A stretch of DNA of 64,000 nucleotides, taken from NCBI GenBank assembly GCA_020847975.1, contig JADLBD010000004.1, positions 1 through 64,000 on the forward strand. Direction: 5' to 3'. The notes beneath the pieces are model-generated. The model worked only from the letters and a program-made list of their open reading frames with translations. It made no database searches and was not told where the DNA came from. Position 1 is the first letter of the stretch; every line of letters starts with the position of its first letter. Of the stretch, positions 53,644-63,022 are shown piece by piece. Both the position numbers and the translations under genes were made by a program. The DNA comes from Bryobacterales bacterium (lineage in GTDB: Bacteria; Acidobacteriota; Terriglobia; Bryobacterales; Bryobacteraceae).

Positions 53644-55815
53644 CTACGGGGCGAAATAGCCGTTCATGTCGAGAATGAGATCCGTCGTGGCGGTGGCGTA
53701 GGCGAAGATGGAACCGTTGGCGCCGGCCGGCACGATGGCGGCATTCGAGGTGATCGCCCCATCAAAAGCGTTCAGCGTCGACGCTCTGGGCAGGAACTGT
53801 CCAAAGGGCCACAGCGTAAGAAACGACAGGCTGCCGCGGGGAACCACCGTGGCGTTCAACGAATAAGCTGCGGCACTGGCGGGCGCACCGCACCCCCCTG
53901 AACGGATCGCGAACTCTCTCTGTTGGCCCCCATTCAGCGCGCCTCCCTGAAGTCGAGTGTCCGTCACCCTGCAAGGTTGCAAGGAATAGAACGACATCGC
54001 TTGCGTACCGGAAGGCGGGGCAAAATATCCGTTGACATCAAGAATGAGATCAGTGGCGTTCGTGGCGAACACGTCGACGGCAGCGTTCGCCCCGGCCGGA
54101 ACAATGGCCGCGTTGGCGGTGATGGCCCCCGTAGGGGCGTTGAGGGTCGAAACAAAGGGTCGAGGAGAGCCACTTGGCCACGCCGTGAGATAGCCGAGCG
54201 GGCCGGAAGGCACCACTGTGAAGTTCACCGAGTAGGCTTTCGCCGTGGCAGGGATGTTGCAGAACGGCGAGGTCAGTGAGAATGTCCGTGACTCGCCTGC
54301 GTTCAGTGCTGGTCCCCCTATAGACCCCGCACCCAATCGTGTATCGGCCACCCGGCACGGCGTGACTGGATAGAAACTGTAATTTTCGCCGCCCACCACC
54401 GGCAGGAAGTAGCCATTGACATCCAACACAACATCGGTCGTGTTCGAGGCGAAAACGTCCACTGCCCCGCCGGGGCTGGAAGGGACAATCGCTGCGTTGG
54501 CTTTGATGCGCCCATCCGTTGAATTCAGCGTGGAAACGAAAGGCCGCGTCCCGCCCGACGGCCAAATCGTCATGTAGCCGAGAGGCTCGTGCGGAACAAC
54601 CGTAACGTTCAAGGAAAACGCTGTCGCTTCGAAAGGCAGGTTGCACCCGCCTGAGATCAGCGGGAATCGCCGCGCGCTTCCACCGCCGATTGCCGGACCC
54701 GTGAGGCGCGTATCCACGACGCGGCAGGGCGTGACAGGAACGAATCGCGATGGACCTGTATAGATCGGAACATCCGCTGGCGTGAGCACAAAGGCATGGG
54801 TCTGACCATTGATGATTCCTGCGCCCGTGATCTGCCCCTGGTCGTTGATCGCGTCAGCGGAGGTGAGACGCCAACCTGAGTTCGGCGGGATATGTGTGTT
54901 GAGGTCCACAATTCCCGTCCCCTCCGAGTAGAGAAACGCAGATGGTTCCCCAAAAGAACTTGTTGTGAATCCTACAACCTGTCCGAGATTGTTGATCGAC
55001 AAGGCGCGGGAATCGCCCGGCCGGCCTGCGCCGATATCGACGGCTGCGGAGCCTGATGTGTAAACGAACGCGTGGAGGTTGAGGCCGGTTTGGAAATATC
55101 CGGCCACCTGGCCGAAGTCATTGATGGCCTGCGCGATGGTGCTGGCGCCGTTGTCCGCGGTGAAGAAGGTCAGTCCGCGCCCTGGGGCAGAGACGAATGC
55201 CGTTGCCTGCTGGTTCGCCGCGTCGTACCTCGAGCCAGTCACCTGGCCAAAGTTATTGATTCCAAAACCAATGCTGATGAGGGAACTGAGCGGATCAAGA
55301 TCCACCATGCCGGTCCCAGGCGTGTAGAGGTAAGCGTGGTTTACCTGGCGCCCGTCGACGATTGTCTGAGCCAGGCCGGTGAGTTGCCCCGCATTGTTGA
55401 TGGCGTTTGCCGTGCTCATGACGCCTCCAGGAAACTGAAGAGCCGTAGCTTGATTCGGAGGGGTGAAGACGGATCCATGGTTTGTCAGGACATCGCTCGA
55501 GGAAACCGAGTTCAACGCCACCTGCCCGCGATTGTTGATGCCTCGACCCGAAGTCATAAACGCCGGGTCTCCCACGGGTGTCATGCCTTGCCCGGCGTTA
55601 TACACAAACGCCCGACTCCCGCCATCTGTTGCGGAGAATCCGGTCACTTGGCCCGAATTGTTGATCGCCAGTCCGTGGCTCGTTGGCCCACCCAGCGTGC
55701 CCAAGTCCGTAACAGTGTAAGTTCTTGGTTGTGCATCGCATATTGCCATACTGACGGACAGGGCCGCCATCCATGGAAGCATCCACCCCAAAGGTATGTT
55801 CTTTCGTTCAAGCAT
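53644..55815 (-). CDS. Secreted HAF-repeat protein with three VDTR...VNGYF repeats
   Basis: A 723-residue exported protein. Signal peptide about residues 10-29 (WMLPWMAALSVSMAICDA). The N-terminal half carries extracellular HAF-type repeats (DLGTLGG, AINNSGQVTGFS, GINNFGQVTGS, AINDFGQVAGYF, SINNLGQVVGF) forming a propeller. The C-terminal ~375 residues are three direct repeats of about 120 residues. Each begins PCRVVDTR or similar, contains one further Cys, and ends VNGYFAP-like. These repeats occur in acidobacterial surface proteins and may form wall or polymer contacts. ATG 55815 begins the signal peptide and follows a GGAGAT. No enzyme motif. Confidence 0.75.
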   Translation of the reverse strand: MLERKNIPLGWMLPWMAALSVSMAICDAQPRTYTVTDLGTLGGPTSHGLAINNSGQVTGFSATDGGSRAFVYNAGQGMTPVGDPAFMTSGRGINNRGQVALNSVSSSDVLTNHGSVFTPPNQATALQFPGGVMSTANAINNAGQLTGLAQTIVDGRQVNHAYLYTPGTGMVDLDPLSSLISIGFGINNFGQVTGSRYDAANQQATAFVSAPGRGLTFFTADNGASTIAQAINDFGQVAGYFQTGLNLHAFVYTSGSAAVDIGAGRPGDSRALSINNLGQVVGFTTSSFGEPSAFLYSEGTGIVDLNTHIPPNSGWRLTSADAINDQGQITGAGIINGQTHAFVLTPADVPIYTGPSRFVPVTPCRVVDTRLTGPAIGGGSARRFPLISGGCNLPFEATAFSLNVTVVPHEPLGYMTIWPSGGTRPFVSTLNSTDGRIKANAAIVPSSPGGAVDVFASNTTDVVLDVNGYFLPVVGGENYSFYPVTPCRVADTRLGAGSIGGPALNAGESRTFSLTSPFCNIPATAKAYSVNFTVVPSGPLGYLTAWPSGSPRPFVSTLNAPTGAITANAAIVPAGANAAVDVFATNATDLILDVNGYFAPPSGTQAMSFYSLQPCRVTDTRLQGGALNGGQQREFAIRSGGCGAPASAAAYSLNATVVPRGSLSFLTLWPFGQFLPRASTLNAFDGAITSNAAIVPAGANGSIFAYATATTDLILDMNGYFAP

Positions 55816-55936
55816 TGCAGTCCGATCTCCGGCTGAGAGCCGCATTTGTATGGTTGTACGGGCGGTCAAATGAGCAGCCCATGTTTATCTGCGGAATAAA
55901 TCGAGAAAATGGCATTCCCGCACTTCCCCACTCTCC

Positions 55937-56803
55937 TCATTGCAGAATTCCGGCGCCCGCTTCTACGTCCTCTCTGGTCAACCGCACTCTCCCGGGAGTG
56001 GTGCTATAGTGTCTGCGGAACAGATTGGTGAGGTGGCTCTGGTCGGTGAAGCCCAGGGCCAACGCGATGTCGGCAATCGGTTGGTCAGTCCGCAGAAGCA
56101 GACGGCGGGCGCGAGCCAGACGGCGCCGAAGGAGGTACCGGTGTGGAGTCTCCCCTGTGGACTCCCGGAAAGCGCGGGAGAAATGGTCGACGCTCAGGCC
56201 AGAGACCTCCGCCAGGCTCCTCAGCGGCAGGCCATATTCGAGGTGTGAGTCCATATATTCGAGTACGCGGCGCAAACACGATCGCGTCAACCCGCCTCTT
56301 CGCGCCGTTGGCCCCATTGTCTCGGCATGTCCCAGCAGCAACCGCATCGACAGCGCGCGGCAGATCGCCTCGACATAAGCCTTCCCAACCGGATTGGGGG
56401 TGGATACTTCGGCGTGCAGCGCGAATAGAAGATGAGAGATCTGCGGATCTGCAATGACATGGCGCGGCCTGAGTTCGAACCCATGGATGCCCTGTGCCGC
56501 GGCTACCGAATGGAGCAGGCGCGGATGGAGCGCCGCGACGAGAATGGACCGCTGGCCTTGCCACCTGGCGGCGGGCACCGGTCCGGGCGGAGCGATGCAG
56601 AAATCTCCAGGCCGCACAGTGCGTTCCTGATAATGCCCGTTCAAGCACAACTCTATCACCACCGGCGCACTCAACTGCATCAGCAGGCTGGGATGTTCGG
56701 CCGTTCCGGGCGGCAAGTCGCCATCCGTGATTTGGTGCATTGTCAGAGTGACCCATTCCGCGGTGAGCAACGGGGTGGCGGATGCTTCGGCAATTCCTCC
56801 CAT
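55937..56803 (-). CDS. AraC family transcription regulator
   Basis: A 288-residue regulator. The N-terminal ~180 residues form a cupin-like sensor (QERTVRPGDFCIAPPGPVPA). The C-terminal ~100 residues have the two helix-turn-helix motifs of the family: LRSLAEVSGLSVDHFSRAFR and ADIALALGFTDQSHLTNLFR. Divergent from a secreted protein gene with a 246-nt intergenic region containing spaced direct repeats. The ligand is unknown. Confidence 0.88.
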   Translation of the reverse strand: MGGIAEASATPLLTAEWVTLTMHQITDGDLPPGTAEHPSLLMQLSAPVVIELCLNGHYQERTVRPGDFCIAPPGPVPAARWQGQRSILVAALHPRLLHSVAAAQGIHGFELRPRHVIADPQISHLLFALHAEVSTPNPVGKAYVEAICRALSMRLLLGHAETMGPTARRGGLTRSCLRRVLEYMDSHLEYGLPLRSLAEVSGLSVDHFSRAFRESTGETPHRYLLRRRLARARRLLLRTDQPIADIALALGFTDQSHLTNLFRRHYSTTPGRVRLTREDVEAGAGILQ

Positions 56804-56884
56804 GACACATGATATCCTTGGCAGCCCGGTTATATTCCCGATGGCGCATTAAATTTACAATTGTCTCCCGTATAGGCAAGGGCT

Positions 56885-56920
56885 GGCGGAATTTTGCAAG
56901 AGGCGGCGAAAATCTGCAAG
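56885..56920. promoter_or_regulatory. Tandem direct repeats, possible AraC-type binding sites
   Basis: GAATTTTGCAAG (56889-56900) and AAAATCTGCAAG (56909-56920) are direct repeats, 9 of 12 identical, with a 20-bp period. This spacing, two helical turns, suits tandem AraC half-sites between the divergent genes. Confidence 0.4.
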
Positions 56921-57049
56921 CGATATTGGCCATTGCACCCGTATTCTCGGGATAAGAGCACGCGTGGCAGCACATGCTCGTCGATTTCGCTTGTGCCGCC
57001 TCGCACTTACGAATGTAGATTCAATCCAAGTCAAAGGAAGTTCCGCGAG

Positions 57050-58270
57050 ATGTTTTTCATCCGTTCGAGATCCAGACGGCCGGCGCGTCCGCTCAGGCAG
57101 ACGCTGGCCGCGGTTGTTGTGTTCGGCGCTTTACCCGCGCTCTGCCTTGCCCAGCCCAGTCCCGGAGTTTTCGGTCCAGGGCCCGGCTGCAACATATTTC
57201 CCGCGCCGGCTTCGGTGGGCGCAACAGTCGGCTTGTCCTATTTCGGACCTCCGCCTTCGAGCACGAATCCGAGCCTTGTCGGGCCCGTGCAACTTATAAA
57301 GGCCGGGCAGGTGGATGACAGGAAGGGTGTGGTCACCCTGCCGCTCTACCGCGGATCGATGCAGGGCAGCAAGAAGGCTGTATGGTTCATTCTCACCGAT
57401 GTCAATGATCCGGAGGTCGCTTCGCTGCTCGGCCTCAACTATTCGGCAAAACTCAACTTCGCCGGCAATGGTGTGCGGAATGCCTCTTTCGATGAGAACA
57501 ACAACGTCGTTTTCGAAAGGGGAACCGTCGACTTCAAGCCCGTCCGGAGTGTCAGTGCCGGACCGCCCTCTGCGCCCTTTCCCCCCGCGGCCGCCCAACC
57601 CGGTTCCGTCGGCGATGCTTCCTACAGTCCGCTGGTCCGCATCGGCAACGTCATCTATAACGCCCCCGTGGTGGCCTACGATGTCGAAGCCGGAGACATC
57701 AACTTCCCCAATGGGAACGCCGATTACAGCAAGGTACACGACGAGGTGGTCGCCATCGACACGAACGAGATGACCGTTACGCTGCAGATGGTGAACGGAT
57801 TCTCCTTCGGCCGGCCGCTCTGGTACATCTCCACCGAGGCCAGCCTGCCCGATGTTGCCGCTATCGAGGGAGCGACCTATGCTCCTCTTCTGCACAGCCT
57901 GGTGACGGGCCGCGACGATAGTTTCAGCAGTCCGGTGGAGCGCTTGTTTATCGCCGTGAATGGGCCGTCCGAGGGGGGCTGCAACAATCCCATGCGCCAG
58001 GGCCTCTATGCGGCATTGACCGACGGCTACCGGCCGAATAACGTGTTCGGAGGTATTCCCACCATCGCTCCTGATTACAGTCCCTTGTGGAACGGCAACC
58101 TATATGAATGGACGCCGGAAGCCGTCAATCGCGGCTACCGCGGACAACTCCGGGAAGAGTTCCAGATTCTCACCTACGTTCAGGATGGGATCCTCACCGG
58201 GCCGGGTGGCGCGAAGTTCGGCGACAGTCAATTCATTGTCAACTGTCCGCCAATTCAGCGCTTGAACTGA
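57050..58270 (+). CDS. Secreted conserved protein of unknown function
   Basis: A 406-residue exported protein with a signal peptide (LAAVVVFGALPALCLA) after a basic N-terminus. A conserved core reads VQLIKAGQVDDRKGVVTLPL, then KAVWFILTDVNDPEVASLLG, LNYSAKL; this type of secreted protein is widespread but I cannot name a function. Start ATG 57050 follows AAAGGAAG; the longer frame to 56894 includes an unlikely sequence. Divergent from AraC, probably controlled by it. A strong inverted repeat follows its end. Confidence 0.72.
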   Translation: MFFIRSRSRRPARPLRQTLAAVVVFGALPALCLAQPSPGVFGPGPGCNIFPAPASVGATVGLSYFGPPPSSTNPSLVGPVQLIKAGQVDDRKGVVTLPLYRGSMQGSKKAVWFILTDVNDPEVASLLGLNYSAKLNFAGNGVRNASFDENNNVVFERGTVDFKPVRSVSAGPPSAPFPPAAAQPGSVGDASYSPLVRIGNVIYNAPVVAYDVEAGDINFPNGNADYSKVHDEVVAIDTNEMTVTLQMVNGFSFGRPLWYISTEASLPDVAAIEGATYAPLLHSLVTGRDDSFSSPVERLFIAVNGPSEGGCNNPMRQGLYAALTDGYRPNNVFGGIPTIAPDYSPLWNGNLYEWTPEAVNRGYRGQLREEFQILTYVQDGILTGPGGAKFGDSQFIVNCPPIQRLN

Positions 58271-58279
58271 TCCATCCTT

Positions 58280-58328
58280 CCTGCTGCCACCTTGGAGTTA
58301 CTCGCCTGACGACAAGGGTGGCAGCAGG
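58280..58328. terminator. 12-bp inverted repeat between convergent genes
   Basis: CCTGCTGCCACC (58280-58291) and GGTGGCAGCAGG (58317-58328) are a perfect inverted repeat with a 25-nt loop, between the stops of two convergent genes. It can fold on either strand and probably terminates both, although no T-run is present. Confidence 0.55.
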
Positions 58329-58349
58329 AGCTTCCTCCAGAATGGGAGG

Positions 58350-60341
58350 TTACCGGACGCTTCCGGAAGACGCCGCCGGTTGTCGCATCACAAAATCCCA
58401 CTCGCCGCTAGAAAGCTTTTCGAGTGACGGCAGATCGCTTTCGAGCAGATAGCCGCCCTCCACTAACTTGCGCGCCGCGGCGCGAATCCTGCCGAGGTAA
58501 GCCGTGCGGTCGTGGTAGCGTTCGATGACGACGCGCTGCGGAAAGGGAAAATAAGACCCGACCATGCTGAAGAGTTCCTCCGGCGCTCCGATGGCCGGAT
58601 TGCGGAGATTCCATCCCGTATGCGCCGCCAGCGGAACCGCTACCTGCGGCGTCTTCAGCCCGCCAATGTCGTTTCCGTCGGCGTCTACCTGCGGAAGCAG
58701 AATGGTGAACGGCTGCCCCATCTTGGGAGGTTCGATGGTGACAATGCCGCGAGAGCGGAACTCCGGACCAAAATCCAGGCGGTACACCTCGTGGATCCGC
58801 TTGGGAGTGACGACGCCGGGCAGTGCGGGAAAGCGGATGTGATCGATGGTGGCCAGTTCACGGCGGTCGACGCGCGGGTAGACCGAGGGCGGAGGCGCTA
58901 TGTCGCCGGCAATCCACCGCTCGATTGCTATCAGCAAACCGCGCATGATCCATTGATAGTCATTGCCGTTATTCAGGTAACGAGTATTGTGGCTCCGGGC
59001 AGGCGGAATGGAACCCGGCCCGTGATTGCCGCCGGCCATCACGTACAGCCGCGTGTTGGGCGCTAATGGCACGTCGGCCGAGCCATCCAGCGTGGTGTGT
59101 ATCAGCGATGCAGCGCGTCCGTAATATTCGTAGGCGGAGTTGGTGTAGAAGATCTTCGGGACCACGTGATCCTGTTCGGCGCGCAAAAGGATGGCGCCCT
59201 CCAAGCCAGTCACCGGGTCGGATTCCTTTAAGTCGGTGAAGGGGAAGATATCGGTGGCGTAGTAAAAGTTGAAGAATGGCCGTGCGTCGCGCGAAGGTTG
59301 CGCGAACTGGTGGTTGAAGTTGCCGCGTCCGGCCCCGGCGACATTCGCCCAGACGCCGTCAAAAACGCGGCGCCCCTGCTCGTCGCGATTGAAGCCCTGG
59401 TAGAGGAAGGTGCGCAGGAAGCGGCCGCTTTGGGAACTCCCAAATGCGAGAGAGCGCCGCGCGCCGGGAGCCAGCGCCGCCAGCGGCGCCGGAGCCGAGC
59501 CTGCCTTCAGCGCGGAAATGAAGTCTCGGATGCCGGCCATTCCCAGGCCCACGACCGGCGGATCCTGGGAGCGGTATACCACTTCATAGATCTTGCCGGA
59601 CTCGAACCCCGAAGGCTTCCGCACTGCGCCGCGATCCTCGGTAAAACTCCATTGGCCGCGCGGAATCACGCGCCGCGGCCCGTTCGCCAAACTGCGTTCG
59701 GTAAGCGCGGCCGAAGGGTCCTTGGGGTCGGCAACACGATAGGGAAAGAAGAGCCGGTCACCCAGAGAAAAGGAAGCGATCGCCTCATCGGGGACAAAAT
59801 CGGAGCGGACGATGCCCTGAATCGTCGAGCCATCGGGATTTCTCGCAATGGGCACGGTGACGCTCATCAACGGAGGCTCGCGCGGGATGTCGAACTGCCA
59901 TCCGAGCCAGGCCAACGTGAAACCCTGCTTCAACAGCAGCGCATCACCAAATTCGGCGGCGGTGCGCGGGTCGTTCGAGGCTTTCCCCAGGCTGAAGGTG
60001 TGCAGCAGCCCTTTGCGCCCGCGGTTGGATACTTCAAACAACAATGTACCGTTGCCTTTGTTCGGGTGGGTGGGGACAAAGAGAACGAAATCGGCGTAGA
60101 ACTCCACCTGCCCTTTCGCGTTGCGCGGAGCGAGCTTGAGGTTGACGACATCGCGGTTGGCGGCGGCCATCGGGTCCACGGCGAAGTAGGCTTTGCCGAT
60201 CATGCGCTCGTAGGATCCGGCGTTGCCGAAGGACTGCCCATTGAGAATTGGAGATCGTTCGGAAACATCGATCCGCACAAGAGCCGCCGGCAGAAGAACG
60301 GGCGTGAGAATGGCGAGCAAACGGAGAGTCACGCCTGACAT
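58350..60341 (-). CDS. Secreted alpha/beta-hydrolase domain protein (Abhydrolase_10-like)
   Basis: About 663 residues with a signal peptide (LLAILTPVLLPAALV). It shows family segments FGNAGSYERMIGKAYFAVDP, NGTLLFEVSNRGRK, and the nucleophile elbow FGSSQSGRFLR. A later AGGNHGPGS could place the catalytic His. It resembles Abhydrolase_10 proteins that act as esterases; substrate unknown. Starts possible at ATG 60341, or GTG 60332, the latter 7 nt after a TACAAT hexamer. Convergent with the 57050 gene. Confidence 0.75.
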   Translation of the reverse strand: MSGVTLRLLAILTPVLLPAALVRIDVSERSPILNGQSFGNAGSYERMIGKAYFAVDPMAAANRDVVNLKLAPRNAKGQVEFYADFVLFVPTHPNKGNGTLLFEVSNRGRKGLLHTFSLGKASNDPRTAAEFGDALLLKQGFTLAWLGWQFDIPREPPLMSVTVPIARNPDGSTIQGIVRSDFVPDEAIASFSLGDRLFFPYRVADPKDPSAALTERSLANGPRRVIPRGQWSFTEDRGAVRKPSGFESGKIYEVVYRSQDPPVVGLGMAGIRDFISALKAGSAPAPLAALAPGARRSLAFGSSQSGRFLRTFLYQGFNRDEQGRRVFDGVWANVAGAGRGNFNHQFAQPSRDARPFFNFYYATDIFPFTDLKESDPVTGLEGAILLRAEQDHVVPKIFYTNSAYEYYGRAASLIHTTLDGSADVPLAPNTRLYVMAGGNHGPGSIPPARSHNTRYLNNGNDYQWIMRGLLIAIERWIAGDIAPPPSVYPRVDRRELATIDHIRFPALPGVVTPKRIHEVYRLDFGPEFRSRGIVTIEPPKMGQPFTILLPQVDADGNDIGGLKTPQVAVPLAAHTGWNLRNPAIGAPEELFSMVGSYFPFPQRVVIERYHDRTAYLGRIRAAARKLVEGGYLLESDLPSLEKLSSGEWDFVMRQPAASSGSVR

Positions 60342-60489
60342 TGTATTGAACGCGAAGGCGCGGTTGTTGCCGGCCATCGGCGTGCGAGCCGCATCATGCG
60401 TGAGGACAACCGGCAGTGTCTCCGGAGGCACAAGGTCCGCGTGCATATGCTAGACTGCTTGCCGCGGCAGCACCGCGCGGACCCCGACC

Positions 60490-62272
60490 ATGGCAACGAT
60501 TCAGTCCCTAAAGCCGGCACACCGGCAATTGCTCGTGGTCCTTCTGGTGGCGGCGATCGTACCGGCTGGACTGGCCGCTTGGCTCGCCTGGAGATTGCTG
60601 GACCAGGATCGGATCATCGCTAACGAGCAACTGCGCGACATTCGCGAGCGCCGATCCGACGAAGTGGTCCACAAACTATCGAGCGTTTTGGCGACGCTAG
60701 AAGCAAGCCTTAACTCTGCCGCCTGGCAGCATCCTGCCGCTGGACGAACCGCCGGCATTCGCGGCGCAACCGCGACTCTTGCCAGAGGCTCCGGCCGAGG
60801 TCTTTTCCAGCGGTGAGCAGGAAGAGTTTCGGCTTGGCCGGTCCGGCGAGGCCATTGCGGCCTACAAGAAGCTGACCGCGTCCACGAGCGCCGCGATCCG
60901 CGCCGGCGCGTGGCTACGCATTGCGCGGACCTACCGTAAGCTTGGAATGCTCGAGGAGGCCGTGCAGGCTGGCCGGCAACTGTGCGGGATTCCCGACTCG
61001 GCCGCCGGCGGCGCGCCCGCTCCTGTCGCCGGCCAATGGATCATCTGCTTGATTTGCCAGGAGACTCGCCGGTTGCAGCAGTTGAAGACGGAGGGCGAAG
61101 TACTTCGCCGCTTGCTTGACTCCAACCGATCCGTGCTCAGCCGTGACGTGTACGAAGCATATGCCGAGGACGCATCGCGCTGGAGCGGTCAGCCTCGTCC
61201 AGTTGTCAGCGAGGCTCTTGCCGACGCGGCTAGCTCGCGACCCGCGGGGACGGGCGCAGCCCAGTTTCGTGGGCAGTGGATCACCTGGATTACGGTAGAG
61301 AATCGCACGGTACTGCTGGCTCCAGGTCACGCGGCGCGGATGTTGCCTTCCAGCGCGGTGCAGGTCAGGTTCGCTACTCAGGCCGCGCCAGGTGAGAGCC
61401 TGCGCCGCGCTGAAGAGACGGGTCTGCCGTGGAGTCTTGCCATCGCTCTCACAGATTCCCAAAAAGAACTGACCTCATTTGCGGTTCGGCGGGAATTGTT
61501 GGTGTCGCTGTTGGCGTTGGTGACGGCGCTTGGCACCGGCGCAAGCTATCTGGCATGGCGTCTCGTCCAGCGCGAACTGGCGTTGACCCGGATGCAGAGC
61601 GATATCCTGGCGGCTGTCTCGCACGAGTTCCGCACCCCGCTCACATCCATGCGGCAGATCTCGGCAGCGCTTAGCGAAGGCCGTGTCTCGGGCGACGCAC
61701 GGAGGCAGATGTACTACGATGCCCTGTCACGCGCCACGGCCCGGCTCCACGGGCTGGTGGAAACCCTGCTTGATTTCTCCAGAATGGAATCCCAGGCGAT
61801 GCCGTTCCGCATGGAGTCCATTGATCTTTCCGCGCTCACATCCCGCGCGGTTGCCGATTTTGAAACGGAAACGGCCAGTGGCGGCTTCACACTGCATACG
61901 GATGTTCCGTCTGAAGAGGTCGCCATCACGGGCGATGCGGAAGCCCTCAGGCGCGCACTGTGGAACCTGATGGAGAACGCCTTCAAATATTCTGGCGGGA
62001 GCCGGGAGGCTTGGGTGCGGCTTTTCCGCAATGGCAAGGAAGCGGCTTTAAGCGTCATCGACCGGGGCATTGGCATTCCGCGCGGTGAACAGCGCGACAT
62101 CTTTCGAAAATTCTTTCGCGGCGCAGCGGCGCGCGAGAGCAACACCCGGGGTAGCGGCATCGGCCTCTCAATGGTGCGGCACATCGTGCGGGCCCACCAC
62201 GGACGGGTTACGCTCGAAAGCCAACCCGGCGCGGGAAGCACTTTCACGATGTATCTTCCCTTGGAGGACTAG
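60490..62272 (+). pseudogene. Sensor histidine kinase with a frameshift
   Basis: A kinase split by one frameshift. The first part (60490 to about 60720) has a transmembrane helix (LLVVLLVAAIVPAGLAAWLA) and a helical stalk ending LEASLNS. The second frame opens at about 60701 and its sense resumes as ILPLDEPPAFAAQPRL. It carries a TPR-like segment, a second transmembrane helix (LLVSLLALVTALGTGASYLA), HisKA (SHEFRTPLTSM), then N, G1 and G2 boxes (NLMENAFKYS, DRGIGIP, GSGIGLSMV). The full protein would be about 593 residues. The indel lies within about 60711-60735. It precedes an OmpR-type regulator by 5 nt. If real, the kinase is broken or made as a shorter form from 60779; otherwise it is a sequencing error. 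Confidence 0.75.
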
Positions 62273-62277
62273 ACGAG

Positions 62278-62952
62278 ATGGCCCGGATTCTGGTGGTGGA
62301 AGACGAAGCCGATATTGCCATGCTGCTGGCCGACGATCTTCGCCTCGAAGGCCACGAAGTCTTTGTGGTAAGTGACGGTGGGAAGGCGAGTGGCCTCGGC
62401 CGCGAGGGAGCGTGGGACCTGATCGTCCTCGACGTGATGCTGCCAAAAAAGGACGGTTTTGAAGTCTGCCGCGAGCTGCGCAAAGTGGGGGTGCGCACGC
62501 CGATTATCCTGTTGACGGCCAAGTCGCACGAAGCCGAGAAGATCATGGGGCTGGATCTCGGCGCCGACGACTACGTCACCAAGCCATTCAATCCACGTGA
62601 ACTGCGGGCGCGCATACGCGCGCTCTTGCGGCGCATCGAGGGCGATTATGCCGGCAGCGTCCGGTTCGGTGAGGTGGAAGTGCAGCCGCAGCGCGCTGAA
62701 GTCCGTCTGCGCGGGCAACTGGTGGACCTTACACCCATGGAGTTCAAGCTTCTCTTGGCGTTCACCAGGAACCGGGGGCGCGTGCTGAGCCGCGACCAGT
62801 TGATCGACCTGGCTTGGGGCCGTGACACGTATGTCACCGAACGGGCCGTGGATGCGCACATCGTCAATTTGCGGCGCAAGATTGAGCCCGGCAATAGTGA
62901 ACCGCGTCACATCGTGAGTGTCCGGGGCATGGGATACAGATTCGATGAGTAA
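62278..62952 (+). CDS. OmpR/PhoB family response regulator
   Basis: A 224-residue response regulator. The receiver domain has the acidic pair at Glu8/Asp9, phospho-acceptor Asp52 (IVLDVMLP), Thr80 and Lys102 (VTKPF). The DNA-binding domain is a winged helix with LTPMEFKLLLAF and RAVDAHIVNLRRKIE. It follows the histidine kinase gene by 5 nt and forms a two-component pair with it; an output promoter is probably that of the downstream TPR/propeller gene, by inference. Confidence 0.92.
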   Translation: MARILVVEDEADIAMLLADDLRLEGHEVFVVSDGGKASGLGREGAWDLIVLDVMLPKKDGFEVCRELRKVGVRTPIILLTAKSHEAEKIMGLDLGADDYVTKPFNPRELRARIRALLRRIEGDYAGSVRFGEVEVQPQRAEVRLRGQLVDLTPMEFKLLLAFTRNRGRVLSRDQLIDLAWGRDTYVTERAVDAHIVNLRRKIEPGNSEPRHIVSVRGMGYRFDE

Positions 62953-63022
62953 GATCTCACCGAAATCTCACAATGCGCTCGATCGCTCTTAGCAAAGCGA
63001 ACATATCCTGAGCGGCAGGAGG

